Part shown: positions 45,540 through 55,353 of the stretch, piece by piece | Layout: every line of letters starts with the position of its first letter | Numbering within the stretch: the first letter of the stretch is position 1 | Source: Paracoccus methylovorus | GTDB taxonomy: Bacteria; Pseudomonadota; Alphaproteobacteria; Rhodobacterales; Rhodobacteraceae | Length of the DNA: 64,000 bases | Reading direction: 5' to 3' | NCBI RefSeq assembly: GCF_016919705.1 | Contig: NZ_CP070368.1 | Location: 1,736,001 to 1,800,000, forward strand | Notes under the pieces: model-generated | What the model was told of the DNA's origin: nothing | The model's input: only the letters and a program-made list of their open reading frames with translations | Databases searched by the model: none | Program-made: the position numbers and the translations under genes

Positions 45540-45971
45540 GTGGATGAACTTGATCGTGGGATTCTGGCTCATCTGGCGCAGGACGCCCGCATGTCCGTAG
45601 CGGTTCTGGCGCGCCGCCTCAAGGTGGCGCGTTCCACCGTGCAGGCGCGGCTGGAGCGGCTGGAAACCTCGGGCGCGATTGCAGGTTACACGCTGCGGCT
45701 GGGTGATTCCGCGCGCGAGCATCGCATCCGCGCCACCTGCCTTCTGACCATCGAGCCGCGCGCGCAGGCGGCGATTCTGGCCCGGCTGCGCAGCCTGCCC
45801 GAGGTCGAGCGGATCCATACCACCAGCGGGCGCGTCGATCTTTTGCTGCAACTGGCCGCGATATCGACCAGCCAGCTTGACGATGTGCTGGATCAGATCG
45901 GCGGATTGACCGGCGTTCGGTCAAGCGAGAGCCTGATTCACCTGTCAACCAAGCTGGACCGCGCCACCTGA
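45540..45971 (+). CDS. Lrp/AsnC family transcriptional regulator
   Basis: A 143-residue regulator. The N-terminal helix-turn-helix is DELDRGILAHLAQDARMSVAVLARRLKVARSTVQARLERLE, and the C-terminal RAM domain (ATCLLTIEPRAQAAILARLRSLPEVERIHTTSGRVDLLLQL) binds effector amino acids. GTG 45540 is chosen over TTG 45525. It is divergent from the decarboxylase, its likely target, which would link it to basic amino-acid or polyamine control. Its 3' end overlaps rsmD by 34 bases tail to tail. Confidence 0.9.
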   Translation: MDELDRGILAHLAQDARMSVAVLARRLKVARSTVQARLERLETSGAIAGYTLRLGDSAREHRIRATCLLTIEPRAQAAILARLRSLPEVERIHTTSGRVDLLLQLAAISTSQLDDVLDQIGGLTGVRSSESLIHLSTKLDRAT

Positions 45972-46534
45972 TCGTGTCCGGCGCGCAACAATGTGACGAT
46001 TGTGTCGCCATATTTACGCCGGTCGATCTGCACCAGCCCCGAAACGGGGGGCGGTGCGGCCGATTCTTCCCACACCACCACACCGCCGGGGGCGATCCAG
46101 CCGCCCGCCAAGGCCGATTCCAACGCGCGACCACCCAACCCCTTGCCATAGGGTGGGTCCAGAAACACCAGATCAAAGGGCGCGGCGCGATTTTCCCCCA
46201 GCCGGGTGGCGTCCTTTCGCCAGACATCGGTGACACCCATGGCGCGGGCCTTTTCGATATTGGCCCGCAGCAACGTCCGCGCCGCCACGCCGTCATCGAC
46301 AAAGGCCACCCGGACCGCGCCGCGCGACAGCGCCTCCAGCCCCAGCGCGCCGGTGCCGGCGAACAGATCCAGCACCCGCGCACCGGGAACCGGATTGCCA
46401 TGCGTGCCATTGACCAGCAGGTTAAAGATCGATTCGCGCACCCGGTCGGTGGTCGGGCGCAGATGCGCGGCCGCGTCCCCTTCGCCGACCTCGGCCAGTT
46501 TCAGCCCGCGCAAAGCGCCGCCGACGATTCTCAT
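45938..46534 (-). CDS. rsmD: 16S rRNA (guanine(966)-N(2))-methyltransferase
   Basis: A 198-residue methyltransferase of the RsmD family. It opens MRIVGGALRGLKL, has LRPTTDRVRESIFNLL, the SAM-binding VLDLFAGTGALGLEALSRGA and the catalytic DLVFLDPPYGKGL motif. It methylates G966 in 30S subunits. ATG 46534 has GAGG 8 bases upstream; GTG 46543 is an alternative. It follows the flavoprotein gene at close range. Confidence 0.95.
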   Translation of the reverse strand: MRIVGGALRGLKLAEVGEGDAAAHLRPTTDRVRESIFNLLVNGTHGNPVPGARVLDLFAGTGALGLEALSRGAVRVAFVDDGVAARTLLRANIEKARAMGVTDVWRKDATRLGENRAAPFDLVFLDPPYGKGLGGRALESALAGGWIAPGGVVVWEESAAPPPVSGLVQIDRRKYGDTIVTLLRAGHDQVARSSLVDR

Positions 46535-46544
46535 GTCCCGCACC

Positions 46545-47753
46545 TCATCCCAACAGCACCTTCAGGTCAGTAGCCTCTGTCACAGCCTCGGGGCTGGGCG
46601 ACTTGCCCCCTTCGATCAGGCGCTTTCCGATCATATAGGCGCGGGCGTCGTTCAGCGCATCCACGGCAATCAGCCGCCCGTCGCGGAAATACCAGACCGA
46701 TCCGCCACTGGCTGCGGGCCGCGTCACCACCCGGTCATAACCCTGGTTCAACCCGGCGATCTGCAACTTGGCATCGAACTGATCCGACCAGAACCATGGT
46801 TTCGGAACATAAGGGGTGGCGGTCCCCAGCATGTTTGCCGCCACCGTCTCGGCCATGTCGATGGCATTGCCGACGCTTTCCAGCCTCAGACGCCTCCTGC
46901 CCTTTTCAGCACCCAGCGGAAAGCTGGCGCAATCACCCGCCGCCCAGATCGCCGGGTCCGAGGTGCAACCGAACGCGTCCACCGCGATACCGTTGTCGAT
47001 GGCCAGTTCCGCCGCCTCGGCCAGCGCGGTTTCGGGCGTGATCCCGATGCCGCAGATTACCGGATCGGCGGGCAAATGGCGGCCGTCGGCCAGTTCGACA
47101 CCATCGGCGACGGTCGCTCCGGTAATGCGGGCAATGCCGGTGCCCTCGATGATCTGGACGCCGTGTGAGCTGTGCAGTTCCCGGATCATGTCGGCGGTCT
47201 CGGGCGCGGCGACGCGGCCCAGAATGCGCGGCGCGGCCTCGACCAGCGTGACCTCCAGCCCCAGTTTGCGGGCCACCGCCGCCGCCTCCAGTCCGATATA
47301 GCCGCCGCCGATCACGACAAGGCGGCGCCCGGCAATCAGCGCCGGTTTCAGACCGGCGATATCGGCAAGATTGCGCACCACATGCACGCCGGGCAGGTCG
47401 CCGCCCAGCGCCCCCGGCAGACGGCGGGGCGTGGCACCCAGCGTCAACGCCAGCGCGTCATAGGGGTATTCGCCGCGCTCTGTCACCACCGCGCGGCGCT
47501 CACGGTCGATCCGCGTCGCGCGCTGGTCCAAGGCCAGGGTAATGCGCTGTTCCTCCCACCATTCGGCGCCGCGCAGTGTCAGGCGGTCCAGCCCCATCTG
47601 GCCCAGCAGATAGGCCTTGGACAGCGGCGGACGCTGATAGGGGGGGGCCGGCTCATCGCCGATCACGGTGATCGCGCCCTCGTGCCCCAACATGCGCAGT
47701 TTCGCCGCCAGAGAGGCCGCCGCCTGTCCCGCGCCAAGGATCACGATGTTCAT
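46545..47753 (-). CDS. FAD-dependent reductase (ferredoxin/rubredoxin reductase-like)
   Basis: A 402-residue flavoprotein with the FAD motif IVILGAGQAAASLA at residues 3-16, the NAD motif LVVIGGGYIGLEAAAVARKLG, and the second FAD motif DPAIWAAGDCASFP. The C-terminal domain (PYVPKPWFWSDQFDAKLQIAGL) is typical of reductases for Rieske or 2Fe-2S ferredoxins, such as those of dioxygenases. No ferredoxin gene sits beside it, so its partner is unknown. A ribosome binding site GAGGG precedes the ATG. Confidence 0.9.
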   Translation of the reverse strand: MNIVILGAGQAAASLAAKLRMLGHEGAITVIGDEPAPPYQRPPLSKAYLLGQMGLDRLTLRGAEWWEEQRITLALDQRATRIDRERRAVVTERGEYPYDALALTLGATPRRLPGALGGDLPGVHVVRNLADIAGLKPALIAGRRLVVIGGGYIGLEAAAVARKLGLEVTLVEAAPRILGRVAAPETADMIRELHSSHGVQIIEGTGIARITGATVADGVELADGRHLPADPVICGIGITPETALAEAAELAIDNGIAVDAFGCTSDPAIWAAGDCASFPLGAEKGRRRLRLESVGNAIDMAETVAANMLGTATPYVPKPWFWSDQFDAKLQIAGLNQGYDRVVTRPAASGGSVWYFRDGRLIAVDALNDARAYMIGKRLIEGGKSPSPEAVTEATDLKVLLG

Positions 47754-47832
47754 TCTTCGCCCTCGCTGGTTTGCCCGCGGCGCGCAGCCTATAGTCGCCC
47801 CCGGAACGATGCAATTCACGGAGGAACCGCGC

Positions 47833-48315
47833 ATGTCCATCGCAAAAGGCGACAAATTGCCCGAAGGCAAGCTGCTGAAACCGGGCGCCAACGGCCCCGA
47901 AGACCTTGCTGCCGCCGATCTGGCCAAGGGGCGCGTGGCGATCTTTGCCGTGCCGGGCGCCTATACCCCGACCTGCACGAACGCCCATATGCCCAGCTTT
48001 GTGAAGAATGCCGACAAGTTTCGCGAAAAAGGCGTGTCGCGCGTGGTCTGCATTACCGTGAATGATCCCTTTGTCGCCGGAAACTGGGCCAAGGACACCG
48101 GCGCGACCGACGCCGGCATCGAGGTTCTGGCCGATGCCGATGGCAGCTTTACCAAGGCATTGGGAATGAACATCGAGGGTGCAGGTTGGATCAACGGCCG
48201 GTCGAAACGCTATGCCATGCTGGTCGATGACGGCACCGTCAGCGAAATTCAGGTCGAGGAATCGCCCGGCGCATGCTCGATTTCCTCGGGCGATTCGCTG
48301 CTGGATCTGGTCTGA
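47833..48315 (+). CDS. Peroxiredoxin (Prx5 type)
   Basis: A 160-residue thiol peroxidase. The active site PGAYTPTCTNAHMPSF carries the peroxidatic Cys at about residue 49, with Thr and the later Arg expected for peroxide binding. A second Cys in RVVCITVNDPF and another in PGACSISSGD could act as the resolving Cys. GGAGGA is upstream. Its last 67 bases overlap the 3' end of the HxlR gene on the other strand. Confidence 0.94.
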   Translation: MSIAKGDKLPEGKLLKPGANGPEDLAAADLAKGRVAIFAVPGAYTPTCTNAHMPSFVKNADKFREKGVSRVVCITVNDPFVAGNWAKDTGATDAGIEVLADADGSFTKALGMNIEGAGWINGRSKRYAMLVDDGTVSEIQVEESPGACSISSGDSLLDLV

Positions 48316-48962
48316 GGCTTCAGGCGGAACAGCGCCGTGAACTGCTGTGCGGCGTCAAGGTCGCCGCGCAGCCCGATCAGCCCGGCCGAGGCCATGGCCA
48401 CGGGCCCCGGGCCATAGACCGCCGCGGCCAGCGCATTGCCGCTTCCCTCCAGAACGAAATCCGCAGCCGGCGTCCGGACCGCCCGCACTTGCGGCATGCC
48501 CCGGGCGGACAACGCAACCTCGAACCCCTCTTTCCCCGATACGAATCCGCCGGTCAGGGTCAGCTCCCCCGCCCGGCTGCTGTCCACGGTGGCCGAGATC
48601 GAAATCATCAGCGCGGAAATGCTGATAAACTTGCTGGGATCGTGCCCCGGCATGATCAGCGCCCAGCGGCACAGCTCACGCAGCACAGGATACAGCGCGC
48701 GACCGGCATCGGTCAGCGCGTATAGCCCCAGCACATCGTCATGCGTCACCACCCCCGCCTGCACCAATTGGTTCAGGCGCTGGGTCAGCACGCTCGCCGT
48801 TACGCCGGGCAGCCCGGCGCGGATCATCTGGAACCGCTTGGGCACAAACATCAATTCGCGCACCACAAGCAGCGCCCAGCGGTCGCCGATGAAATTCAGC
48901 GCATGGGCGCCAAGACAGCCCTCTTCATAGCGCGTTCGCGGAGTTTTGCCGGTGCTAGTCAT
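48249..48962 (-). CDS. HxlR-family transcriptional regulator
   Basis: A 237-residue protein. The N-terminal 110 residues are an HxlR winged helix: CLGAHALNFIGDRWALLVVRELMFVPKRFQMIRAGLPGVTASVLTQRLNQLVQAGVV, with a conserved Cys at residue 16. The C-terminal 120 residues form an alpha-beta domain of the kind that accompanies HxlR in a subgroup and may bind a ligand. It is divergent from the DUF1428-VOC-YceI-GST run, which it may control. Confidence 0.87.
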   Translation of the reverse strand: MTSTGKTPRTRYEEGCLGAHALNFIGDRWALLVVRELMFVPKRFQMIRAGLPGVTASVLTQRLNQLVQAGVVTHDDVLGLYALTDAGRALYPVLRELCRWALIMPGHDPSKFISISALMISISATVDSSRAGELTLTGGFVSGKEGFEVALSARGMPQVRAVRTPAADFVLEGSGNALAAAVYGPGPVAMASAGLIGLRGDLDAAQQFTALFRLKPQTRSSSESPEEIEHAPGDSST

Positions 48963-49050
48963 GTTTTCGTATTATCAGTTGCTTTTTAATACTGCAACTG
49001 CCAACCTGCGATTCATCGACGCATTTGGCGCCACAAGAGGAGGAAGAAAG

Positions 49051-49407
49051 ATGACCTATTATTCCGGCTTCCTGCTGGCCGTTCCGACCGGCAACAAGCA
49101 GGCGTATATCGACATGGCCCAGGCAGCCTGGCCGATGTTCAAGCGTTACGGCGCCTTGCGCATGGTCGAGACCTGGGGCGTCGACGTGCCCCATGGCAAG
49201 GTCAACGACTTCTACATGTCGACCCAGGCCAAGGACGACGAAACCATCGTGTTTTCCTGGGTCGAATGGCCCGACAAGGAAACCGCCGACGCAAGCTATG
49301 AAAAGATGATGTCGGATCCCGAAATGCAGAAACCGCCGGAAATGCCCTTTGACGGGATGCGGATGATGTGGGGCGGATTCGAGCCCATCGTGGATGTGAA
49401 AGCCTGA
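49051..49407 (+). CDS. DUF1428 family protein
   Basis: A 118-residue protein of the DUF1428 (YbaA-like) family, a ferredoxin-like dimeric alpha/beta barrel: YYSGFLLAVPTGNKQAYIDMAQAAWPMFKRYGALRMVETWGDDV-like opening, FSWVEWPDKETADASYEKMM and PFDGMRMMWGGF. The biochemical role of the family is unknown. GAGGAGGAAG precedes the ATG. It is followed 11 bases later by the VOC gene. Confidence 0.9.
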   Translation: MTYYSGFLLAVPTGNKQAYIDMAQAAWPMFKRYGALRMVETWGVDVPHGKVNDFYMSTQAKDDETIVFSWVEWPDKETADASYEKMMSDPEMQKPPEMPFDGMRMMWGGFEPIVDVKA

Positions 49408-49418
49408 CGGAGAGCACC

Positions 49419-50207
49419 ATGTATCACGGCAAACCCTGCTGGTTCGAACTGTCCGCCGCAAAGGATGGGCTCGACAAGGCCGACGCCTTTTATGGCAAGG
49501 TTTTCGGCTGGACGACCGCCGATTCCGGGATGGAGGGCTTTACCTATCATCTGGCCAGCCATGGCGGCGAGATGATCGCCGGGCTAATGGAAATGCCCTA
49601 CGACTGCACCGATGTACCGCCGTTCTGGATGGTTTATTTCGACGTGGACGATGCCGACGCCACAGCGGCCAAGATCGGCACGCTGGGCGGCAAGGTCTTC
49701 CGCGAGCCAGCCGATATTCCGGGCACTGGGCGCTTTGCCGTGGTCTCGGACCCGCAGGGCGCGGCTTTCGGCATCCTGCAACCGGCACCGATGGACCCAC
49801 AGCCCCCGGTCGAAGCCGGCGCATGGAACCAAGGCAAGGAAAGCCACGGCAACTGGATCGAGTTGATGTCCACCGACCCCGGCGCGGCTTTCGATTTCTA
49901 CGCCGAGTTGTTCGGCTGGACGAAATCCACCGCAATGGACATGGGCGAGATGGGCACCTACCAGCTGTTTTCCTGGCGTGGCGGCGACATCGGCGGCATG
50001 ATGGGGCTGGGCAACGCGCCCGTTCCCTGCTGGCTGCCCTATTTCGGCGTAAACGGCGTCGATGCCGCCATCACCCGTATCCGCGACGGCGGGGGAGAGG
50101 TCCTGCATGGCCCGATGGAAGTGCCCGGCTCGGCCTTTATCGCGGTGGCCCGCGACCCGCAGGGCGCGCATTTCGCCATCGTCGGGCCCAAAGACGAAAC
50201 GCCATGA
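49419..50207 (+). CDS. Double VOC-domain (glyoxalase-like) protein
   Basis: A 262-residue protein made of two VOC domains, at about 5-122 and 133-255, joined by a Pro-rich linker. Each repeats the WFEL-type opening (GKPCWFELSAAKDGLDKADAFYGKVFGW, GNWIELMSTDPGAAFDFYAELFGW) and the DPQGAAFGIL / DPQGAHFAIV ending. Metal-binding positions of this family are partly present. It resembles CFP30B-type hydroxylase-like proteins, so the reaction cannot be named. Its stop overlaps the YceI start. Confidence 0.87.
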   Translation: MYHGKPCWFELSAAKDGLDKADAFYGKVFGWTTADSGMEGFTYHLASHGGEMIAGLMEMPYDCTDVPPFWMVYFDVDDADATAAKIGTLGGKVFREPADIPGTGRFAVVSDPQGAAFGILQPAPMDPQPPVEAGAWNQGKESHGNWIELMSTDPGAAFDFYAELFGWTKSTAMDMGEMGTYQLFSWRGGDIGGMMGLGNAPVPCWLPYFGVNGVDAAITRIRDGGGEVLHGPMEVPGSAFIAVARDPQGAHFAIVGPKDETP

Positions 50208-50839
50208 TCCGCGCCTCGCTCATTGTACTTGTCCTCTGGGCCGCCCCCGCTGCGGCCCAGGAGGTGACGCCGGACAATATCCCGCGTGGCCAGTCGGATT
50301 ATCACGCCGCCAGCGCCGGCGCTTATCGCCTGGACCCCGCGCATACGGCCGTGCTGGTCCGTGTGCCGCATATGGGCTTTTCGGTCAGCGTGTTTCGCTT
50401 TGGCGAGGTCTCGGGCAGGCTGGACTGGAACCCGGACGATCCGGCCCAGAGCAGACTTGAGGCCGAGGTGGCAATCGCCTCGATCACTACGCCGGTCGAG
50501 GGCTTTGCCCAGACCCTGACCGGCCCGGATTATCTGGACAGCGCAAAGAACCCCACGGCGCGCTTTACGGCCGACAGCTTCACAGCGGACAGCCTGACCG
50601 GGGGCAAGGTCTCGGGTCCGCTTACGCTACTGGGCCATACCCACCCTGCCACGTTCGAGGTCACGCTGATCGGCGCAGGCAAGGGCTATACCGGCGATGA
50701 GGCCGGCAATCCGGTCATCCGCGACCTGATCGGGTTGCATGCCGAAACCCGGATCGACCCGCAGGCATATGGCATGAACGCGTTTTTCACCGATCCGATC
50801 ACCATCGAGATCGATGCCGAATTCGCCCGGCAGGAGTAG
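50204..50839 (+). CDS. YceI family exported protein
   Basis: A 211-residue protein with an 18-residue Sec signal (LIVLVLWAAPAAAQ) and a lipocalin-like YceI beta barrel: YRLDPAHTAVLVRVPHMGFSVSVFRFGEVSGRLDWNPDDP, TGPDYLDSAKNPTARFTADSF, and GPLTLLGHTHPATFEVTL. The family binds isoprenoid quinones or similar lipids in the periplasm. It overlaps the VOC gene in ATGA. Confidence 0.92.
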   Translation: MIRASLIVLVLWAAPAAAQEVTPDNIPRGQSDYHAASAGAYRLDPAHTAVLVRVPHMGFSVSVFRFGEVSGRLDWNPDDPAQSRLEAEVAIASITTPVEGFAQTLTGPDYLDSAKNPTARFTADSFTADSLTGGKVSGPLTLLGHTHPATFEVTLIGAGKGYTGDEAGNPVIRDLIGLHAETRIDPQAYGMNAFFTDPITIEIDAEFARQE

Positions 50840-50842
50840 ACC

Positions 50843-51475
50843 ATGACGATTTCCATCACGACCTATGACTGGGTTCCCGATACGGCGGTGGGATATGTGC
50901 GCGACCTGCGCATCCGCTGGGCCTGCGAAGAGGCCGGCCTGCCCTATGACGTAGAAACCACCAGCGTGCGCGAAAAAACTCCGCAGCATTTCGCGCGCCA
51001 GCCCTTTGGTCAGGTGCCGATCCTGCGCGACGACGCGCTGTCACTTTTCGAAAGCGGCGCAATCCTGCTTTATCTGGGCGAACGCTCCGAGGTGCTGATG
51101 CCGCTCGACACCGCCGCCCGTGCCGATACTCAGCAATGGCTGATCGCCGCCCTCAATACGCTTGAGCCGGTGGTGATGGACATGGCGTTGGTGCGATTTT
51201 TCGACCACGACGCGCGGACGGAAGAACTGGCCCTGCCGCGCCTGCATGTGCGGCTAAAGCAGCTCGCCCCCCTGCTGAAGGCGCGAGACTTCATCGCCGC
51301 CGGGCGCTTTACCATCGCTGATATCATGCTGGCGGATGTGCTGCGGATCGTGGACCGCATGGGGGAACTGGCGTCTTATCCAGCACTTGCCGATTACATG
51401 AACCGCATGACCGCGCGTCCGGCGTTCCGACGCGCACATACTGCGCAGGTCCACCATTTCGCTCAGGCCGTGTGA
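50843..51475 (+). CDS. Glutathione S-transferase family protein
   Basis: A 210-residue GST. The thioredoxin-like half includes VRDLRIRWACEEAGLPYDVETTSV, NPFGQVP-like QPFGQVPILRDD and ESGAILLYLGER; the helical half contains FIAAGRFTIADIMLADVLRIVD. It begins 3 bases after YceI and overlaps the next GST. Substrate unknown. Confidence 0.87.
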   Translation: MTISITTYDWVPDTAVGYVRDLRIRWACEEAGLPYDVETTSVREKTPQHFARQPFGQVPILRDDALSLFESGAILLYLGERSEVLMPLDTAARADTQQWLIAALNTLEPVVMDMALVRFFDHDARTEELALPRLHVRLKQLAPLLKARDFIAAGRFTIADIMLADVLRIVDRMGELASYPALADYMNRMTARPAFRRAHTAQVHHFAQAV

Positions 51476-52137
51476 TGTTGACGCTTTATTATCACCCGCT
51501 GGCCGCCTTCTGCTGGAAACCGCTGGTGGCGCTTTACGAGGCTGGCACGCCATTTACTGCGCATATGGTCGACCTGTCCAAGCCCGAGGACGCAGCGGCG
51601 CTGGAAAGCCTTTGGCCCATGCGGCTGTTTCCGGTGCTCAAGGATGGCGAGACCGTGTTGCCTGAAAGCTCGATCATCGTCGAATATCTGGACCTGCATC
51701 GCCCCGGCCCCCGGCGCATGGTCCCTGCGGATCCCCATGCGGCGCTGCAAGTGCGGTTGTGGGACCGATTTTTCGACATGCATGTGCAGGCCGCGATGCA
51801 AGAGATCGTGTGGGACGCGTTGCGCCCCGAACCTCGCCGCGACCCGCAAACGGTGGCCGAGCAAAAGGCAAAACTTGACCGCGCCTATGCCACGGCCGAC
51901 CGGCATCTGGCCGGCCGCGATTGGGTGGCGGGCGATTTCTCGATGGCCGACTGTGCGGCCATGCCGGCGCTGTTTTATGCCGGCGCTATCCATCCCTTCG
52001 ATGCCCATCCGGCGCTTTCGGCCTATTTCGCGCGGCTGATGGACCGCCCCTCGGTCAGCCGGGTGATCGATGGCGCGCAACCGTGGTTCCAGTATTTTCC
52101 CTTTCACGACCGGATTCCGGCACGGTTCCTGACCTAG
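51475..52137 (+). CDS. Glutathione S-transferase family protein
   Basis: A 220-residue GST: LTLYYHPLAAFCWKPLVALYEAG at the start (with a Cys near the usual active-site region), RLFPVLKDGETVLPESSIIVEYLDLH, then WVAGDFSMADCAAMPALFYAG in the helical half. The start ATG 51475 overlaps the previous stop in TGATG; a GTG at 51472 is possible. A second GST beside the first suggests a duplication or a paired detoxification function. Confidence 0.87.
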   Translation: MLTLYYHPLAAFCWKPLVALYEAGTPFTAHMVDLSKPEDAAALESLWPMRLFPVLKDGETVLPESSIIVEYLDLHRPGPRRMVPADPHAALQVRLWDRFFDMHVQAAMQEIVWDALRPEPRRDPQTVAEQKAKLDRAYATADRHLAGRDWVAGDFSMADCAAMPALFYAGAIHPFDAHPALSAYFARLMDRPSVSRVIDGAQPWFQYFPFHDRIPARFLT

Positions 52138-52197
52138 CGCCTCTTGGCCTTTTGCCCGCGCTTCGCTATCCCCTTTTCGATTCAAGGGGTGAGCGAC

Positions 52198-55100
52198 ATG
52201 GCCATGGACAAGAATTTCGACGCGCAAACCGCCGAGGCGCGGATCGCGCGGGAATGGGCGGCAAAGAATGCCTTCGCCGCGGGCGCCAACGCGAAACCGG
52301 GGGCGGAAAGCTTTTCGGTCGTGATCCCGCCTCCCAACGTGACCGGCAGCCTGCATATCGGCCACGCGCTGAACAACACGCTTCAGGACATCCTTGTTCG
52401 CTGGCACCGGATGCGCGGTTTCGACACGCTTTGGCAGCCGGGTCAGGACCACGCCGGCATCGCCACCCAGATGGTGGTCGAACGCCAGATGGCCCTGCGA
52501 CAAGAGCCCGGCCGCCGCGATATCGGACGCGAGGCGTTCCTGCAAAAGGTCTGGGCCTGGAAACAGGAATCGGGCGACACCATCATCGAGCAGCTAAAAC
52601 GGCTTGGCGCGTCGTGCGATTGGTCGCGCAATGCCTTTACCATGTCCGGCGCCCCCGGCGCGCCTGCAGGCGAAGAGGGCAATTTCCACGATGCCGTCAT
52701 CAAGGTTTTCGTGGACATGTATGACAAGGGGCTGATCTATCGCGGCAAGCGGCTGGTCAACTGGGACCCGCATTTCGAAACCGCGATCAGCGATCTGGAG
52801 GTCGAGAACCGCGAGGTTCCCGGCCATATGTGGCATTTCAAATACCCGCTCGCGGGCGGCGAAACCTATGAATATGTCGAGCGTGACGAGAACGGCAACG
52901 TCACCCTGCGCGAAACCCGCGACTATGTCAGCATCGCCACCACCCGGCCCGAAACCATGCTGGGCGACGGCGCGGTGGCGGTGCATCCCGACGATGCGCG
53001 CTATGCCCCCATCGTCGGCAAGCTGTGCGAGATCCCCGTCGGTCCCAAGCAGCACCGTCGCCTGATCCCGATCATCACCGACGAATATCCCGATCCCGAT
53101 TTCGGCTCGGGCGCGGTCAAGATCACTGGCGCGCATGACTTCAACGACTACGCGGTCGCCATGCGCAACGACATCCCGCTGTATGTGTTGATGGACGGCA
53201 AGGGTCGGATGCGCACGGACGGCCTGTCCTATGAGGAAAGCGCCGGCATCGCCACCGCCGCCGCGCGGGGCGAGGATGTGGACGATGTGTCGAACGTGAA
53301 CCTCGTCCCCGAGGAACTGCGCGGCCTTGACCGTTACGAGGCACGCCAGCGCGTGATCGAGGCGATCACCGACGAAGGGCTGGCCGTCACCTATCTGCAC
53401 AAATCCATCGACAAGGAAACCGGCGCCGAGCATCTGGAGCGTCGGCCGCTGGTCGACAACAAGCCGATCATGCAGCCTTTCGGCGACCGCTCGGGCGTGG
53501 TCATCGAGCCGATGCTGACCAACCAGTGGTTCGTCGACACGGCCAGCATCGTCGGCCCGGCGCTGGAAGCCGTGCGGTCGGGCCAGACCAGAATCCTGCC
53601 TGAACAGCATGAAAAGGTGTATTTCCACTGGCTGGAGAACATCGAGCCCTGGACCATCAGCCGCCAGCTTTGGTGGGGCCACCAGATCCCGGTCTGGTAC
53701 GGGCTGGACCTGCGGCTGGAAGGTCAGGTCGAGGACGACCACGACGGCGTGCTGGACGAGGTCGAAATCTTCGCCCTGCTGGAAGAGGGGCTCGTGCATC
53801 GCGACGAGATCCATTACGCGGCCTCGGGTTTTGCCGAGGTGGCCGAAAGGTTCCGCGACTCGATCGCCGAACTGCCGCAGCCGCTGGAGATCGCCCGCAT
53901 CATCGAGGTCGCGGATCGCGAGGCCGCCATCGACGCCTTCGCGCAGGGGCTGGCCGATTACAACCTGACGCAGGACCCGACCAAGCTGGTCTATCCGGTC
54001 TGGCGCGATCAGGATGTGTTGGACACCTGGTTTTCCTCGGGGCTGTGGCCCATCGGCACGCTGGGGTGGCCCGAGGATACGCCGGAACTGCGCAAATATT
54101 TCCCGACCGATGTGCTGGTGACCGGCTTTGACATCATCTTCTTCTGGGTCGCCCGGATGATGATGATGCAACTGGCGGTGGTCGATCAGGTGCCTTTCCG
54201 CACCGTCTATGTCCATGGTCTGGTGCGCGACGAAAAAGGCGCCAAGATGTCGAAGTCGAAAGGCAACGTCATCGACCCGCTGGTGCTGATCGACGAATTT
54301 GGCGCCGATGCGTTGCGCTTTACCCTGACGTCGATGGCCGCCATGGGGCGCGACCCCAAGCTGGGTCCGAAACATGTAGAGGCGAACCGCAACTTCGTCA
54401 CCAAGATCTGGAACGCCACCCGCTTTGCCGAGATGAACGGTGTGAAGGGCGGCGTGACCCGGCCCGAACCGCGCCATGTCGTCAACCGCTGGATCATCGG
54501 CGAGGTCGCCCGCATCCGCCAGTCGACGGATGAGGCTCTGCAGGGCTTCCGCTTCAACGACGCCGCGACCGGGCTTTACGCCTTTGTCTGGGGCAAGGTC
54601 TGCGACTGGTATGTCGAATTCTCGAAACCACTGTTCGACGGCGAGTTCGGGGACGAGACCCGCGCCACCATGGGCTGGGTTCTGGACCAGTGCTACGCCC
54701 TGCTGCATCCCATCATGCCCTTTGTCACCGAAGAGCTTTGGGCGCTGACCGGCGAACGCGACGGGATGCTGGTGCATGGCGATTGGCCGGACTGCGGGGT
54801 CGAATTGATCGACGCCGAGGCAGACCGGCAGATGAACTGGGTGATCCAGCTTATCGAGAGCATCCGCTCGGCCCGCGCCCAGATCGGTGTGCCGGCCGGC
54901 GCCCGTCCTGACCTGATCGTGACCGAGGCCGATGCCGCGGCCCGCGCGGCACTGGCCGCCAACGGACCGCTGATCGAGCGGCTCGCGCGGGTCAATCCGC
55001 CCAAGGATGGCGCTGCGGGGCCGGGCATGATCTCGGTCGCAGCACTGGGGGCAAGCTTTGCCTTGCCGGTAGGCGAGATGATCGACGTGGCCGCAGAGAC

Positions 55101-55290
55101 CGCGCGGCTGGAGAAATCGGCGGCCAAGGCCGAGAAGGACGCACAAGGCCTGCGGGGGCGGCTGGCCAACCCGAAGTTCGTCGAAAACGCCGAAGCCGAG
55201 GTTATCGAGGAGACGCGCGGCAAGCTTGCCGCGTTGGAGGACGACCTGACCCGGATCCGGGCAGCGCTGGCGCAATTGGCCGCGATGTGA
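52198..55290 (+). CDS. valS: Valyl-tRNA synthetase
   Basis: A 1030-residue class I synthetase. The HIGH motif is in [22 protein letters not shown] and the KMSKS motif in [13 protein letters not shown]. The editing (CP1) region includes [19 protein letters not shown], and the C-terminal arm ([23 protein letters not shown]) is a coiled coil that contacts tRNA. The length is near the bacterial norm plus small insertions. ATG 52198 fits the family; the frame is open further upstream. Confidence 0.98.
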   Translation: MAMDKNFDAQTAEARIAREWAAKNAFAAGANAKPGAESFSVVIPPPNVTGSLHIGHALNNTLQDILVRWHRMRGFDTLWQPGQDHAGIATQMVVERQMALRQEPGRRDIGREAFLQKVWAWKQESGDTIIEQLKRLGASCDWSRNAFTMSGAPGAPAGEEGNFHDAVIKVFVDMYDKGLIYRGKRLVNWDPHFETAISDLEVENREVPGHMWHFKYPLAGGETYEYVERDENGNVTLRETRDYVSIATTRPETMLGDGAVAVHPDDARYAPIVGKLCEIPVGPKQHRRLIPIITDEYPDPDFGSGAVKITGAHDFNDYAVAMRNDIPLYVLMDGKGRMRTDGLSYEESAGIATAAARGEDVDDVSNVNLVPEELRGLDRYEARQRVIEAITDEGLAVTYLHKSIDKETGAEHLERRPLVDNKPIMQPFGDRSGVVIEPMLTNQWFVDTASIVGPALEAVRSGQTRILPEQHEKVYFHWLENIEPWTISRQLWWGHQIPVWYGLDLRLEGQVEDDHDGVLDEVEIFALLEEGLVHRDEIHYAASGFAEVAERFRDSIAELPQPLEIARIIEVADREAAIDAFAQGLADYNLTQDPTKLVYPVWRDQDVLDTWFSSGLWPIGTLGWPEDTPELRKYFPTDVLVTGFDIIFFWVARMMMMQLAVVDQVPFRTVYVHGLVRDEKGAKMSKSKGNVIDPLVLIDEFGADALRFTLTSMAAMGRDPKLGPKHVEANRNFVTKIWNATRFAEMNGVKGGVTRPEPRHVVNRWIIGEVARIRQSTDEALQGFRFNDAATGLYAFVWGKVCDWYVEFSKPLFDGEFGDETRATMGWVLDQCYALLHPIMPFVTEELWALTGERDGMLVHGDWPDCGVELIDAEADRQMNWVIQLIESIRSARAQIGVPAGARPDLIVTEADAAARAALAANGPLIERLARVNPPKDGAAGPGMISVAALGASFALPVGEMIDVAAETARLEKSAAKAEKDAQGLRGRLANPKFVENAEAEVIEETRGKLAALEDDLTRIRAALAQLAAM

Positions 55291-55326
55291 CCCCCGGCTT
55301 GTGCGGCCCGCGCTTATGGCGCGGCC

Positions 55327-55351
55327 GCATGGGTATTTGAACAACGAAGAA
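55327..55351 (-). repeat. Dispersed 25-base intergenic motif, copy 1
   Basis: Read on the minus strand, it includes TTCTTCGTTG and CAAATACCCATGC and matches the copy at 61035-61059 at 23 of 25 positions. Here it lies just after the stop of the minus-strand CbiX-like gene (55354), on the downstream side. Confidence 0.7.
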
Positions 55352-55353
55352 GG

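Noticed and set aside
52594..55344. A 916-residue minus-strand open frame.
   Set aside because: It is the antisense of valS, an effect of GC-rich codon use.
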